Shown: positions 9,077 through 18,064, counted from the stretch's first letter. The stretch is 64,000 nt of DNA from Psychroserpens sp. Hel_I_66 (GCF_000799465.1 NZ_JUGU01000001.1:3182501-3246500); one strand, 5' to 3'. The notes: generated by a model not told the origin, from the sequence alone. Numbers and translations: made by a program.

Positions 9077-10240
9077 TTATTTTGATAGTAAAATAGACAC
9101 TGCATTGCCACCAAACCCAACTGCATTCACAAGAATATGTTTGATGCGTTTTGGCGTTTCTGTTTTTAAATATGGGACAGAAATAAATTGTTGATGTTGT
9201 AGCATCATTACTGCCATTTCAATACTTAAAAGTCCGGAGGCACCTAAACTGTGGCCTATCTTCCATTTATTAGTAGTCAATGCAGGAATTTTGTTACAAA
9301 AAATCTTTTGGATAGCATTGATTTCAGCCTGGTCGCCTTTGATTGTTCCAGGAGTATGCGTTACGATAATGTCGATGTCTTCTGGCTTTTTGTTACCTAT
9401 AGCCATTGCCATTGAGCGTTGAAAACAAATCGCATCTGTAGACAATGAGGCGTTGTGTTCCAGAATTTCGGTGGCATAACCAATCCCGATTATTTTTGCC
9501 AATGCATTTTTGGTTACTCCAGATTCTAAACACGCCATGGCTGCACCTTCACCGAGAATCATCGTGTTTTCGGTTTTGTTTAGGTTTAAGGCTTGGTTTG
9601 GGGACAGAGATTCTTCACCTTGCTCTGGATGGCTATTTGCTCTTGAATAAATTTTCAAGGCTTGCATTTGTGCGATGGTAAAAGGCGTTAAAGGCGCTTC
9701 ACTACCACCAACAAGAAATTTATCGCACATCCCAGAATTAATCCATGCAATCCCATTGAGCATCGCATGTAAGGCGGTTGAGCACGTAATGGAATGAGAA
9801 ATTTCTGGTCCCTTTGTTTGTAAATCGTGTGCTATCCAAGAAGAAATATTGCCTAAAGTTGTAGTGGGTGAGCTTAGGGTTTCTGCTTTTTTATTCAGAA
9901 GAAATTCTTCGTGATAATGTTCAAAAAGTGCGGTGGCACCTCTTGAGGAGCCTATGTTGATCCCAAAGTTATCGGTTGATTTCCAATTGGCACTTTTTAT
10001 AGCCTGTCTTGACGCAAAAATAGCGTACAGCACTGAATTGTCTAAGGATTTGTATTTAGAATTGGATTGCCTTAATTGTTCAATGTCTGCTTTTAATTCC
10101 TTCGGAAATGTGGCAACTAGAACACCATCTTTTTCAGTAAAGCAATGGGAATGATTCAAGTAATTATTCCAAATATCATCAGAGTTTTTTCCTAATGGTG
10201 AGATCGATGAAATGGCAGTTATTGAAATTGGGTTTTGCAA
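9077..10240 (-). CDS. Beta-ketoacyl synthase of the biotin cluster
   Basis: 387-residue thiolase-fold condensing enzyme like FabF. The catalytic set is intact: C153 ('ITCSTALHA'), H295 ('THTPGT'), K327 and H330 ('KIGHSLGASG'). It starts at TTG; no upstream ATG is in frame after the bioA stop. It lies 24 bases after bioA, so it is probably translated from the same message. Synthases in this position in Flavobacteriia could help make the pimeloyl chain, but that is inference. Residues about 199-214 ('ANSHPEQGEESLSP') look like a dispersed DNA repeat read in frame, inserted in a surface loop. Confidence 0.88.
   Translation of the reverse strand: MQNPISITAISSISPLGKNSDDIWNNYLNHSHCFTEKDGVLVATFPKELKADIEQLRQSNSKYKSLDNSVLYAIFASRQAIKSANWKSTDNFGINIGSSRGATALFEHYHEEFLLNKKAETLSSPTTTLGNISSWIAHDLQTKGPEISHSITCSTALHAMLNGIAWINSGMCDKFLVGGSEAPLTPFTIAQMQALKIYSRANSHPEQGEESLSPNQALNLNKTENTMILGEGAAMACLESGVTKNALAKIIGIGYATEILEHNASLSTDAICFQRSMAMAIGNKKPEDIDIIVTHTPGTIKGDQAEINAIQKIFCNKIPALTTNKWKIGHSLGASGLLSIEMAVMMLQHQQFISVPYLKTETPKRIKHILVNAVGFGGNAVSILLSK
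9605..9652. repeat. Probable repeat-derived segment in the beta-ketoacyl synthase gene
   Basis: The stretch beginning GAGATTCTTCACCTTGCTCT is read as ANSHPEQGEESLSP. It looks like another subtype of the dispersed repeats seen in bioF. The family assignment is by resemblance only and its limits are approximate. Confidence 0.45.
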
Positions 10241-10264
10241 GACTGATTTTTTATGACTGCAAAA

Positions 10265-11530
10265 CTAAACTATTTCTAAAGCCTCTTCAATAACCTGATA
10301 TACTTTTTTAAGCTGTTCGTCTGAAATCACATAAGGCACCTGTATGTAAATCGTATTTCCCAATGGTCTTAAAAACACACCACGGTCCATAAAGAATTTA
10401 AGAAGTTGATCTCTTAAATCACCGTAACGTTCCGTTTCTGTGTTGAGATCTAATGCGAAAATCACACCAATATGTCGTACCGATTTTACTTTTGGGTGGT
10501 CTTTTATTTGACGTCCAAAATCTTCGTGAGCTTTGGAAATTCGCTTTATGTTGTTTTGCATTTCCGAAGAAACTAAAAGCTCAATCCCAGCAATAGCTGT
10601 AGCACATGCTATTGGGTTTGCAGAGTACGTATGGCAATGGAAAAAACCTTTGGCCATATCAGTACTTAAAAACGCATCGTAAATCACTTGTGTGCACGAT
10701 GTGATTGCCATTGGGATTAATCCTGCGGTCAATGCTTTGCTCAAGCAAATAATATCTGGTTTAGTTTCAATATGGTCTGATGCAAAATGACGTCCTGTTT
10801 TACCAAAACCAGTCATGACTTCATCTGCAATAGTTAGGATTTTGTGTTCTTTGCAAAATGCTAAAATGGCGTTTAGACCATCAACATCGTGAATTTTCAT
10901 TCCCGCAGCACCTTGCACCAAAGGCTCGTAAATGAAACCTGCAATATCATATTCTAAACTTAAGTTTCTTAGTGTGTTGAGAACAATGTCGTGGTTTTCG
11001 CCATCTGGAGTTGGAATGCGTTTAACATCAATTAGAAATTCTGCAAACGGACCATTATAAACCGACAGTCCCGAAACACTCATTGCACCAAAGGTGTCAC
11101 CATGAAATCCGTTTTCAAAAGCTATAAAAACATTGCGTTTATCATCTGTATTAAAATGGTATTGTAGCGCCATTTTTATGGCAGCTTCTACAGCAGTTGA
11201 GCCATTGTCATTAAAGAAAATCTTGTTTTGACCTTCCGGAAGTATTTTTATAAGTTCTTCGGAAAGTCGTATTGCAGGTTCATGGGTAAAATCACTAAAC
11301 ATGATTTGATCGAGCTGCTGCATTTGAGCGTAGGTCTTTTCTATAATGTAGTCGTTACAATGACCATAAACGGAAGTGTACCACGATGAAATGGCATCAA
11401 TATATTCGTCGCCATCTTCATCAGTAAGAATACAGCCTTTAGCTTTTACAATGGCAAAGCTTTCTGGATGCAAATGGTGCTGTCTTAGCGGGTGCCAAAG
11501 GTGTTTTTGGTCTCTTTGTTTTAGGCTCAT
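10265..11530 (-). CDS. bioA: Adenosylmethionine-8-amino-7-oxononanoate aminotransferase
   Basis: 421 residues from the ATG at 11528-11530 ('MSLKQRDQKHLWHPL', the usual BioA opening). An in-frame ATG at 11542 belongs to a dispersed repeat and was not chosen. This class III PLP aminotransferase converts KAPA to DAPA with SAM as amino donor. The PLP lysine is K265 in 'ICLSKALTAG', and the 'ADEVMTGFGKTG' block is conserved. Two TTCCGAAG motifs lie in the gene. Confidence 0.97.
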   Translation of the reverse strand: MSLKQRDQKHLWHPLRQHHLHPESFAIVKAKGCILTDEDGDEYIDAISSWYTSVYGHCNDYIIEKTYAQMQQLDQIMFSDFTHEPAIRLSEELIKILPEGQNKIFFNDNGSTAVEAAIKMALQYHFNTDDKRNVFIAFENGFHGDTFGAMSVSGLSVYNGPFAEFLIDVKRIPTPDGENHDIVLNTLRNLSLEYDIAGFIYEPLVQGAAGMKIHDVDGLNAILAFCKEHKILTIADEVMTGFGKTGRHFASDHIETKPDIICLSKALTAGLIPMAITSCTQVIYDAFLSTDMAKGFFHCHTYSANPIACATAIAGIELLVSSEMQNNIKRISKAHEDFGRQIKDHPKVKSVRHIGVIFALDLNTETERYGDLRDQLLKFFMDRGVFLRPLGNTIYIQVPYVISDEQLKKVYQVIEEALEIV

Positions 11531-11537
11531 ATGTTTA

Positions 11538-11565
11538 GTCATGCTGAACTTGATTCAACATCTCA
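11538..11565 (+). repeat. REP-like dispersed repeat upstream of bioA
   Basis: Contains the core CATGCTGAACTTGATTCAAC, an imperfect palindrome (GCTGAAC...GTTCAGC type). A near-identical copy lies inside bioF at 13119-13146, and a related one in the opposite orientation at 13496-13522. Here it supplies an alternative in-frame ATG for bioA. Confidence 0.7.
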
Positions 11566-11618
11566 ATATTTGATAATCTAAAGTTTCTAGATTTGGGTTT
11601 ATATATATTCTTAGATTT

Positions 11619-11641
11619 TAAAGGTTTTTTTAAACCTTTGA
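11619..11641. repeat. Hairpin in the bioD-bioA gap
   Basis: AAAGGTTT and AAACCTTT form an 8-bp inverted repeat around a T-rich loop. No T-run follows on the minus strand, so it is a poor terminator. It may be an mRNA-stability or processing element, or another repeat remnant. The rest of the 214-base gap (11531-11744) is AT-rich with no gene. Confidence 0.45.
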
Positions 11642-11744
11642 GGTCTTTTGCACCTGTACCAAAATTAAACAATTTTGTGATTTCTATGAAGTCAGAAATC
11701 TATTTTGTTAACTCTATTACTGAAAAAACAACCTGTAGTGATTT

Positions 11745-12362
11745 CTAAAATGATTTTAAATTCTCTCTAAATACTTCCGCATATTCCAAAATGACGTTTT
11801 TATCAAAATAGGGTTCTTCTTCAATGCGTCCTATCACTTTGACATTTGTCAATTTTTTGATGATGGCTTCTGTTGTTTGGTGCTCATTTCCGGAGAATAC
11901 AAGAGCAACTTCAAACCCTTTTTCTCTTAATAGATTGATAGTTAAAAGCGTGTGATTGATACTCCCTAAATAGTGTCTGGACACTACAATCACTTTATAA
12001 TTTGGGTTGATGAGATTTAAAATGGTTTCTTTTTCGTTGATGGGTACTAACAATCCGCCAGCACCTTCAATCACTAGACTGTTTTTGGTTTTGGGAGCTG
12101 TAATGTTTTTAAGTTCTATTGAGATTTGGTCGATATCTGCAGCAGCATGCGGACTCATAGGTGTTTGTAAAGCGTAGCTGTTTTTATGGAATTTTGAAGT
12201 CGTGTTTGTAATTAGATTCTGGACTTTTTTAGTATCGCAATTTTCTAAATCTCCAGCTTGTATGGGTTTCCAATAATCTGCATTTAAAGCCTCTGTTATA
12301 ATTGCAGATGCTACAGTTTTGCCAACATCTGTACCAATACCTGTGATAAAATAAGTGTTCAT
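11745..12362 (-). CDS. bioD: Dethiobiotin synthetase
   Basis: 205 residues. The protein carries the P-loop 'GIGTDVGKT' (about 8-16) and 'VIEGAGGLLVPI', the Mg/phosphate-binding block. It closes the ureido ring of DAPA using CO2 and ATP. Its ATG directly follows the stop of the DUF2007 gene, so translation is probably coupled. The sequence is a little shorter than enterobacterial BioD but complete. Confidence 0.96.
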   Translation of the reverse strand: MNTYFITGIGTDVGKTVASAIITEALNADYWKPIQAGDLENCDTKKVQNLITNTTSKFHKNSYALQTPMSPHAAADIDQISIELKNITAPKTKNSLVIEGAGGLLVPINEKETILNLINPNYKVIVVSRHYLGSINHTLLTINLLREKGFEVALVFSGNEHQTTEAIIKKLTNVKVIGRIEEEPYFDKNVILEYAEVFRENLKSF

Positions 12363-12809
12363 TTATTGTGAGCTAATGGGTTTTTTGGGTTTGATGTCTT
12401 CTTTTGTAAATTCGGTTTTACAGGTTTCACATTTGTATTTATAGCGTGTATGAAACGGAAGCGTTCCAGATACAAATCCAATTAAAAATGCGAAAAAGGA
12501 TTTGAAATCGGTAATTGTAGAAAAGAGGTCTACTTTACCACTACCACAATTGGGACATTCAATTTGATTACCGTCGTCATCTAAGGAATATTGATTTATG
12601 GTACTCAAAATATGCTGAGCCTTCATGGCATCTTTTGCCAATACCTGCAATTTTACGCCACCAATGGCATTACTTACCAATGGATCTGTATCAATCGTTA
12701 AATGGTCTTTTAAGAACACCTCAATACCTTCCGCTTCTAAGCGCCCTTTTATAATTTGGGCTTCGGTGGTGTATTGGTATCTTGCTATGGTTTTGAATAT
12801 TTCGCTCAT
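12363..12809 (-). CDS. DUF2007 protein with C-terminal zinc ribbon
   Basis: 148 residues. The N-terminal half (about 5-75) matches the DUF2007 'putative signal transducing' fold ('YTTEAQIIKGRLEAEGIEVF', 'GGVKLQVLAKD'). The C-terminal half has paired CxxC motifs ('CPNCGSGK' and 'CETCKTEF') flanking a hydrophobic stretch (about 105-122), so it may be zinc-binding and membrane-associated. It sits between bioF and bioD with almost no spacing. Whether it acts in biotin synthesis is unknown. Confidence 0.8.
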   Translation of the reverse strand: MSEIFKTIARYQYTTEAQIIKGRLEAEGIEVFLKDHLTIDTDPLVSNAIGGVKLQVLAKDAMKAQHILSTINQYSLDDDGNQIECPNCGSGKVDLFSTITDFKSFFAFLIGFVSGTLPFHTRYKYKCETCKTEFTKEDIKPKKPISSQ

Positions 12810-12827
12810 TTTTCCGAAGAAAACAAT

Positions 12828-13982
12828 TTAGAACGTAAAGGTAGTGAGTAACTCCAAAACTTTCGTGATTTCTTTTGCAGTATTGAAACTATGAAGGCAA
12901 AAACGAAGGCGCTCTTTCCCTTTTGAGACGGTAGGAGAGAGGATGGGTTTGACATCAAACCCTTCATTTTTTAATGCTTCGGAAATGTGCTTGACCTGAT
13001 AATTTCCGGAGATAATACAACAGTGTATCGCAGAATTACTTTCTATAAATAACTGCTGAAGTTGGAGTCGTTTGATTTCAGATTTAAAAAAATGGATGTT
13101 TAGATTAAGGTTCGCTCTGTCATGCTGAACTTGTTTCAGCATCTCATCATAAGCTACTTTTATTGTTGCCACACTATGAGGTGGTAGTGCAGTGGTATAA
13201 ATAAATGGTCTCGAAAAATTAATAAGATATTCTTTGAGTTGTTTAGATCCTAAAATTGCTGCACCATGGCAACCCAGCGCTTTACCAAAGGTGATGATTC
13301 TTGCGAAAATTTGGTTTTCTAGTTGGAGTTCGTTTATTAATCCGTTTCCATTTTTCCCGAAAACTCCTAAAGCGTGTGCTTCATCAATGATGAGTTTTGC
13401 ACTATGTTTTTGAGAGATTTTTGAGAGTTGTGTTAGGTCTGGAGCATCGCCATCCATGGAGAAAATAGATTCTGTGATGATGTAGATGTCTTGATGAGAT
13501 TCTGAAACAAGTTGAGAATGACGAATGATCAATTTCTCTAAATTTTTTAAATTATTATGCTCAAACTTATAGGCTTTGGCATTACTCATTTTGATACCAT
13601 CACGAATTGAGGCGTGACAGAACTCATCATAAAGAATAACATCATTGCGTTGAGGTACACATGAGAAAAAACCTAGGTTGGCATTGAAACCGGAATTAAA
13701 AATAAGAGCGCTTTCACAATTATGAAAATCGCTTATCTGTTGTTCGACTTGAGTAAAAAGCTCGTTATTTCCAGAGAGTAGGCGAGAACCAGTAGCTCCG
13801 TTTTGGAACATATTATGGTCAACAAAATATTTGTGAGCGTTATCAAAAATGAGTTTTGATTTTGAAAAACCTAAATAATCGTTAGAAGAGAAATCGATTA
13901 AATTATTGGATTTTCCTAATTGTCTAAACGCATTGTCCTGCTTGCGCTCATCGATTTTTGTTTGAAGTTTTTTTGGTAACAT
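12828..13982 (-). CDS. bioF: 8-amino-7-oxononanoate synthase
   Basis: 384 residues of the alpha-oxoamine synthase family (PLP-dependent condensation of pimeloyl thioester with alanine). The PLP lysine is K234 in 'TFGKALGCHGA' and the PLP-ring aspartate is D200 in 'IIDEAHALG'. Two stretches, about residues 154-164 ('RHSQLVSESHQ') and 279-289 ('DEMLKQVQHDR'), are translations of a dispersed REP-like DNA repeat. They appear as in-frame additions in otherwise normal sequence. It is the second gene of the unit starting at 14521. Confidence 0.95.
   Translation of the reverse strand: MLPKKLQTKIDERKQDNAFRQLGKSNNLIDFSSNDYLGFSKSKLIFDNAHKYFVDHNMFQNGATGSRLLSGNNELFTQVEQQISDFHNCESALIFNSGFNANLGFFSCVPQRNDVILYDEFCHASIRDGIKMSNAKAYKFEHNNLKNLEKLIIRHSQLVSESHQDIYIITESIFSMDGDAPDLTQLSKISQKHSAKLIIDEAHALGVFGKNGNGLINELQLENQIFARIITFGKALGCHGAAILGSKQLKEYLINFSRPFIYTTALPPHSVATIKVAYDEMLKQVQHDRANLNLNIHFFKSEIKRLQLQQLFIESNSAIHCCIISGNYQVKHISEALKNEGFDVKPILSPTVSKGKERLRFCLHSFNTAKEITKVLELLTTFTF
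13119..13146 (+). repeat. REP-like dispersed repeat inside bioF (copy 2)
   Basis: The core CATGCTGAACTTGTTTCAGC is a palindromic GCTGAAAC/GTTTCAGC element read in frame as DEMLKQVQHD by bioF. It matches the copy at 11538-11565 with few differences. Confidence 0.75.
13496..13522 (-). repeat. REP-like dispersed repeat inside bioF (copy 3, inverted)
   Basis: GAGATTCTGAAACAAGTTGA resembles the same repeat family in the opposite orientation. bioF reads it as RHSQLVSESHQD. Divergence from copy 2 suggests an older insertion or a subtype. Confidence 0.65.
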
Positions 13983-13990
13983 TTAAGGTA

Positions 13991-14521
13991 TTAATCTATA
14001 TAGACAATTTCGCCTTTTTCCCTTAAGATATCTTTATCAACCCATTTGTAATCATTTTTTAAAGTAGCATCTAATAGGTCGATTGCTAATGCATCTGCAA
14101 TGTGTGAAGCTACGTCAAAAGCGTTTTTTAAACTGGTAGTAGAATAGGCTGTGAATTTTTGATTACGATCGTGAAAAATATTTAATAAAACAACATCTCG
14201 ACTGTTTGTGGTTTCTGCAGTTAGGGCACGAATGGTTTCATTTTCGCTAGTTGAAAAAACGGAAATATATTCTGTATTTGGTAAGGGCTGCCATTTTCCA
14301 ATACTAAAACCGAAGATGGAATTTGTTTTTCGGTAGGTTTTTGATTGTAGGTTAATTTCAGAGCCTTCGGTTCTTAATAATATAATAGGAATTATTAAGG
14401 ATAGAAATCCATTTATGACGCCTACAAATATAAATCCATAGATGGATGTTAGAATTAAAATTATACCAACAATAGTTCTCCACAATGGTATTTTGCCTGC
14501 GTATCTTATAATTGAATCCAT
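13991..14521 (-). CDS. Conserved hypothetical membrane protein upstream of bioF
   Basis: 176 residues from the ATG at 14519-14521 ('MDSIIRYAGKIPLW'). The frame extends to another ATG at 14560, but a TATATTTG promoter box lies between the two, which favours the shorter form. Two membrane segments (about 14-32 and 34-50) precede a soluble beta-rich domain. The fold looks like a small PH-like membrane-anchored protein, but I do not recognise the family. It lies 8 bases before bioF, so it probably heads that operon. Confidence 0.65.
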   Translation of the reverse strand: MDSIIRYAGKIPLWRTIVGIILILTSIYGFIFVGVINGFLSLIIPIILLRTEGSEINLQSKTYRKTNSIFGFSIGKWQPLPNTEYISVFSTSENETIRALTAETTNSRDVVLLNIFHDRNQKFTAYSTTSLKNAFDVASHIADALAIDLLDATLKNDYKWVDKDILREKGEIVYID

Positions 14522-14526
14522 GTATG

Positions 14527-14534
14527 CAAATATA
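14527..14534 (-). promoter_or_regulatory. TAnnTTTG -7 box heading the bioF operon
   Basis: Minus-strand TATATTTG ends five bases before the ATG at 14521, implying a nearly leaderless transcript. No clear TTG -33 element was found. Confidence 0.45.
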
Positions 14535-14601
14535 GATAATGAGATGTGGTTTTTACACATATTCTGAAAACATTAAATTTTTTAATTCTGAAATAAAATT
14601 A

Positions 14602-14639
14602 TTGTTTTTCGATAATTTTTATATATTTGTTATCGTAAA
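14602..14639 (+). promoter_or_regulatory. Promoter and candidate operator of the DUF2975/Cro-like operon
   Basis: TTG (14602-14604), 17 bases, then TATATTTG (14622-14629) match the Bacteroidota promoter consensus. A 10-bp inverted repeat, TTTTCGATAA (14606-14615) and TTATCGTAAA (14630-14639, 9 of 10 paired), brackets the -7 box with a 14-base spacer. This position would let a dimeric regulator block transcription. The obvious candidate is the operon's own HTH protein. Confidence 0.65.
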
Positions 14640-14661
14640 ACAATAATAAAATTAAGTATTT

Positions 14662-15168
14662 ATGAGGAAATTTAGAATTTTCATTTCAATTTTGTTCTTA
14701 ATCTTGGTAATTTCAATTGTAGGAAATATAATTTTATCTACTATTGGGTTATTCTTTGATTCTAACGTGTTATATCCAAGCTATTCCAAAAGAGAATTTT
14801 CTTTTAATATTAAATTAATTTTTATTTTTAAGAGTGTTGCTTTGTTGATATTTGTCTTTGGAGTATTTATTTTGATTAGCAAACTCACGTATTTGTTAAA
14901 AAGAGATTTTTTTAATTCAATTTTGATTAATAGTTTCTCAAAATCTGGTAAACTGTTTTTAATTTCTGGAAGTTTTGGGTTTTTAACTTCAATAATTAGT
15001 ATGTTAAATATTTTATTTTTAAAAGATTATAGTAGTCAATTATATTTAAATATAGACTCTAAGGGCCTTTATATAATGCTCATGATTCTGGGATTATTTT
15101 TTCTTCTATTTTCAAAGGTTTTAGCTAAAGCAAACGAAATCCAACAAGAAAACGAATTAACCATATAA
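14662..15168 (+). CDS. DUF2975 family membrane protein
   Basis: 168 residues with four membrane segments (about 5-27, 50-73, 93-114, 130-152), matching DUF2975. The family is commonly encoded just before a very small Cro/C1-type regulator of the YozG type, as here (2-base gap). Function is unknown; a role as membrane partner or immunity-like anti-regulator has been guessed but is unproven. Base composition is more AT-rich than neighbouring genes, which may hint at transfer. Confidence 0.85.
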   Translation: MRKFRIFISILFLILVISIVGNIILSTIGLFFDSNVLYPSYSKREFSFNIKLIFIFKSVALLIFVFGVFILISKLTYLLKRDFFNSILINSFSKSGKLFLISGSFGFLTSIISMLNILFLKDYSSQLYLNIDSKGLYIMLMILGLFFLLFSKVLAKANEIQQENELTI

Positions 15169-15170
15169 CT

Positions 15171-15377
15171 ATGCCAATAGTAATTAACTTAGACTTAGTA
15201 CTTGCCAAGCGTGATATGAAAAGTAATGAACTTGCTGAAATTATTGGTATTACAACAGCAAACCTGTCTATATTAAAAACTGGTAAAGCAAAGGCGATAA
15301 GGTTTTCAACACTAGAAGCCATTTGTGAGGCTTTAGATTGCCAGCCAGCAGATATTCTAGAATATACAAAAGAATAA
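15171..15377 (+). CDS. Small Cro/C1-type HTH regulator (YozG-like)
   Basis: 68 residues forming a single HTH_26-type helix-turn-helix domain: 'VLAKRDMKSNELAEIIGIT' precedes the recognition helix 'TANLSILKTGKAKAIRF', and 'LEAICEALDCQPADILEY' closes the fold. It follows the DUF2975 gene after two bases. By family precedent it regulates its own operon; the inverted repeat at 14606-14639 is the best candidate site. Confidence 0.9.
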   Translation: MPIVINLDLVLAKRDMKSNELAEIIGITTANLSILKTGKAKAIRFSTLEAICEALDCQPADILEYTKE

Positions 15378-15516
15378 AATTAATGAGTATTGTTTTAAAA
15401 AAAAATAATGAAAACATTTGTTGTATATTCACACATATGTTTATGTAGATTGGTTTCATTATCTCTATTCATTTAAGAAAGATGTTTTGAATTCAAATTT
15501 TAAGGTCAATTTTAAT

Positions 15517-15957
15517 ATGGTAACAAATTCATCAGAACGTTTAACTTTCTTTATTCCTGAAGCTATTGAAGGAGCTTCAGTACCAATATTTGATGCAGGT
15601 ATTTCTGCAGGTTTCCCCTCTCCAGCTGAAGACTTTAATGAGCAACACTTGTCGTTGGACGAAGAGTTGGTTAAAAACAAAGAAACAACATTCTATGCAC
15701 GTGTGAGCGGTCAATCTATGATTGGAGCAGGACTTGATGATAATGATCTTTTGGTTATTGATAGAAGTCTAGAGCCAGAAAATAATAAAATAGCAGTTTG
15801 CTTTTTGGATGGTGAGTTTACCGTAAAAAGATTGCGCGTTTCTGATGGCGAAGTTTGGTTACAACCAGAGAATCCAAACTATCCCATTATAAATATTACT
15901 GAGGATAACAATTTTCTAATTTGGGGTATTGTCACTAATGTCATAAAAAAAGTATAA
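15517..15957 (+). CDS. umuD: UmuD-like translesion mutagenesis protein, S24 peptidase (orphan)
   Basis: 146 residues from the ATG at 15517 ('MVTNSSERLTFFIPEA'). An upstream extension of the frame to 15418 has no homology-like content and was rejected. The S24 self-cleavage elements are present: A31-G32 cleavage site in 'ISAGFPSPAEDF', nucleophile S67 in 'VSGQSMIGAGL' and K104 in 'FTVKRL'. In most genomes umuD is followed by umuC (Pol V). Here a terminator and converging atpC follow, so it is an orphan in this window. SOS control is likely by family, but no operator is recognisable. Confidence 0.88.
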   Translation: MVTNSSERLTFFIPEAIEGASVPIFDAGISAGFPSPAEDFNEQHLSLDEELVKNKETTFYARVSGQSMIGAGLDDNDLLVIDRSLEPENNKIAVCFLDGEFTVKRLRVSDGEVWLQPENPNYPIINITEDNNFLIWGIVTNVIKKV

Positions 15958-15969
15958 TAACAATAAATA

Positions 15970-16000
15970 AAAAACGCCAAACTTTACGTTTGGCGTTTTT
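15970..16000. terminator. Bidirectional terminator between umuD and atpC
   Basis: A perfect 12-bp stem (15971-15982 with 15988-15999, loop TTTAC) is flanked by A-run and T-run, serving both converging transcripts. Confidence 0.85.
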
Positions 16001-16026
16001 ATATATTTTTAATTTCCGAAGAATAT

Positions 16027-16302
16027 TTAATCTACTAAAATGATTACTTTATTGTTTTTCATTTCAACGGTCCCACTATTGATTTCTAGGGTCCATTTGC
16101 CTTCTTTTTGAACAAAACTATTTTGATGACTTTCAGCAATTGCAGGCGTACCTTTAAATTTTACTGTGCCCTTATCAAGAATTGAAACAATAGCAGCATG
16201 ATTATTTAACATTTGAAACTCGCCATTAACACCTGGTACGGTCACGCTTTCTACGTTTCCGGTAACTAGTGTAGCTTCTGGTGATACGATTTCTAAATAC
16301 AT
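16027..16302 (-). CDS. atpC: F1 ATP synthase subunit epsilon
   Basis: 91 residues, consisting of the N-terminal beta-sandwich only ('VTVPGVNGEFQMLNNHAAIV'). The C-terminal helical hairpin of longer epsilon subunits is absent, as is usual in Bacteroidota. It couples the F1 rotor to the c-ring. It pairs with atpD; the remaining ATP synthase genes are elsewhere, the normal split in this group. Confidence 0.95.
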   Translation of the reverse strand: MYLEIVSPEATLVTGNVESVTVPGVNGEFQMLNNHAAIVSILDKGTVKFKGTPAIAESHQNSFVQKEGKWTLEINSGTVEMKNNKVIILVD

Positions 16303-16310
16303 AGTTTATG

Positions 16311-16372
16311 GTCTTCAGTTTGCAGTCTCCAGTCTTCAGTCACTGCATAATGCGGACTGTGGACTGTGGACT
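16311..16372. repeat. Heptad repeat with inverted symmetry between atpD and atpC
   Basis: Five 7-base units of the form GTCTTCA/GTTTGCA/GTCTCCA/GTCTTCA/GTCACTG (16311-16345) and a CATAAT spacer lead to three units GCGGACT/GTGGACT/GTGGACT (16352-16372). The CAGTC-rich and GACTG-rich halves are complementary, so the RNA can fold into a hairpin. The element fills nearly the whole 75-base gap between the two genes. Confidence 0.75.
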
Positions 16373-16377
16373 AAATT

Positions 16378-17889
<1,512 letters not shown>

Positions 17890-17944
17890 TTATGTGTTTA
17901 ATGTTTAGATATTTTGATTGAAAACTCATTCGTTTTTCGCGCTG

Positions 17945-17952
17945 CAAAGATA
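17945..17952 (-). promoter_or_regulatory. TAnnTTTG -7 box of the atpDC operon
   Basis: Minus-strand TATCTTTG lies 58 bases upstream of the atpD ATG. No convincing -33 element is visible. Confidence 0.5.
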
Positions 17953-18000
17953 TATTTTTTAATTTAAAAGTAAAGTCTATTTTTTGGCTTTTTTCAGTAT

Positions 18001-18041
18001 AAAAAAACACCATCTTTCATAACTTCGGAAAGATGGTGCTG
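18001..18041 (-). terminator. Terminator of the TonB receptor-SGNH lipoprotein unit
   Basis: A stem of about 12 bp pairs CACCATCTTTC with GAAAGATGGTG and is followed by a run of T on the minus strand. The loop contains one copy of the dispersed CTTCGGAA motif (18023-18030). Confidence 0.8.
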
Positions 18042-18064
18042 TAACCATATATTTTAACTCTATT

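Noticed and set aside
11531..11542. Upstream ATG of bioA at 11542
   Set aside because: The codon comes from the dispersed repeat; BioA homologues begin with the downstream 'MSLKQRD'.
15418..15516. N-terminal extension of the umuD frame starting at an earlier ATG
   Set aside because: The added 33 residues are low in similarity to UmuD, and the family begins at about the ATG at 15517.
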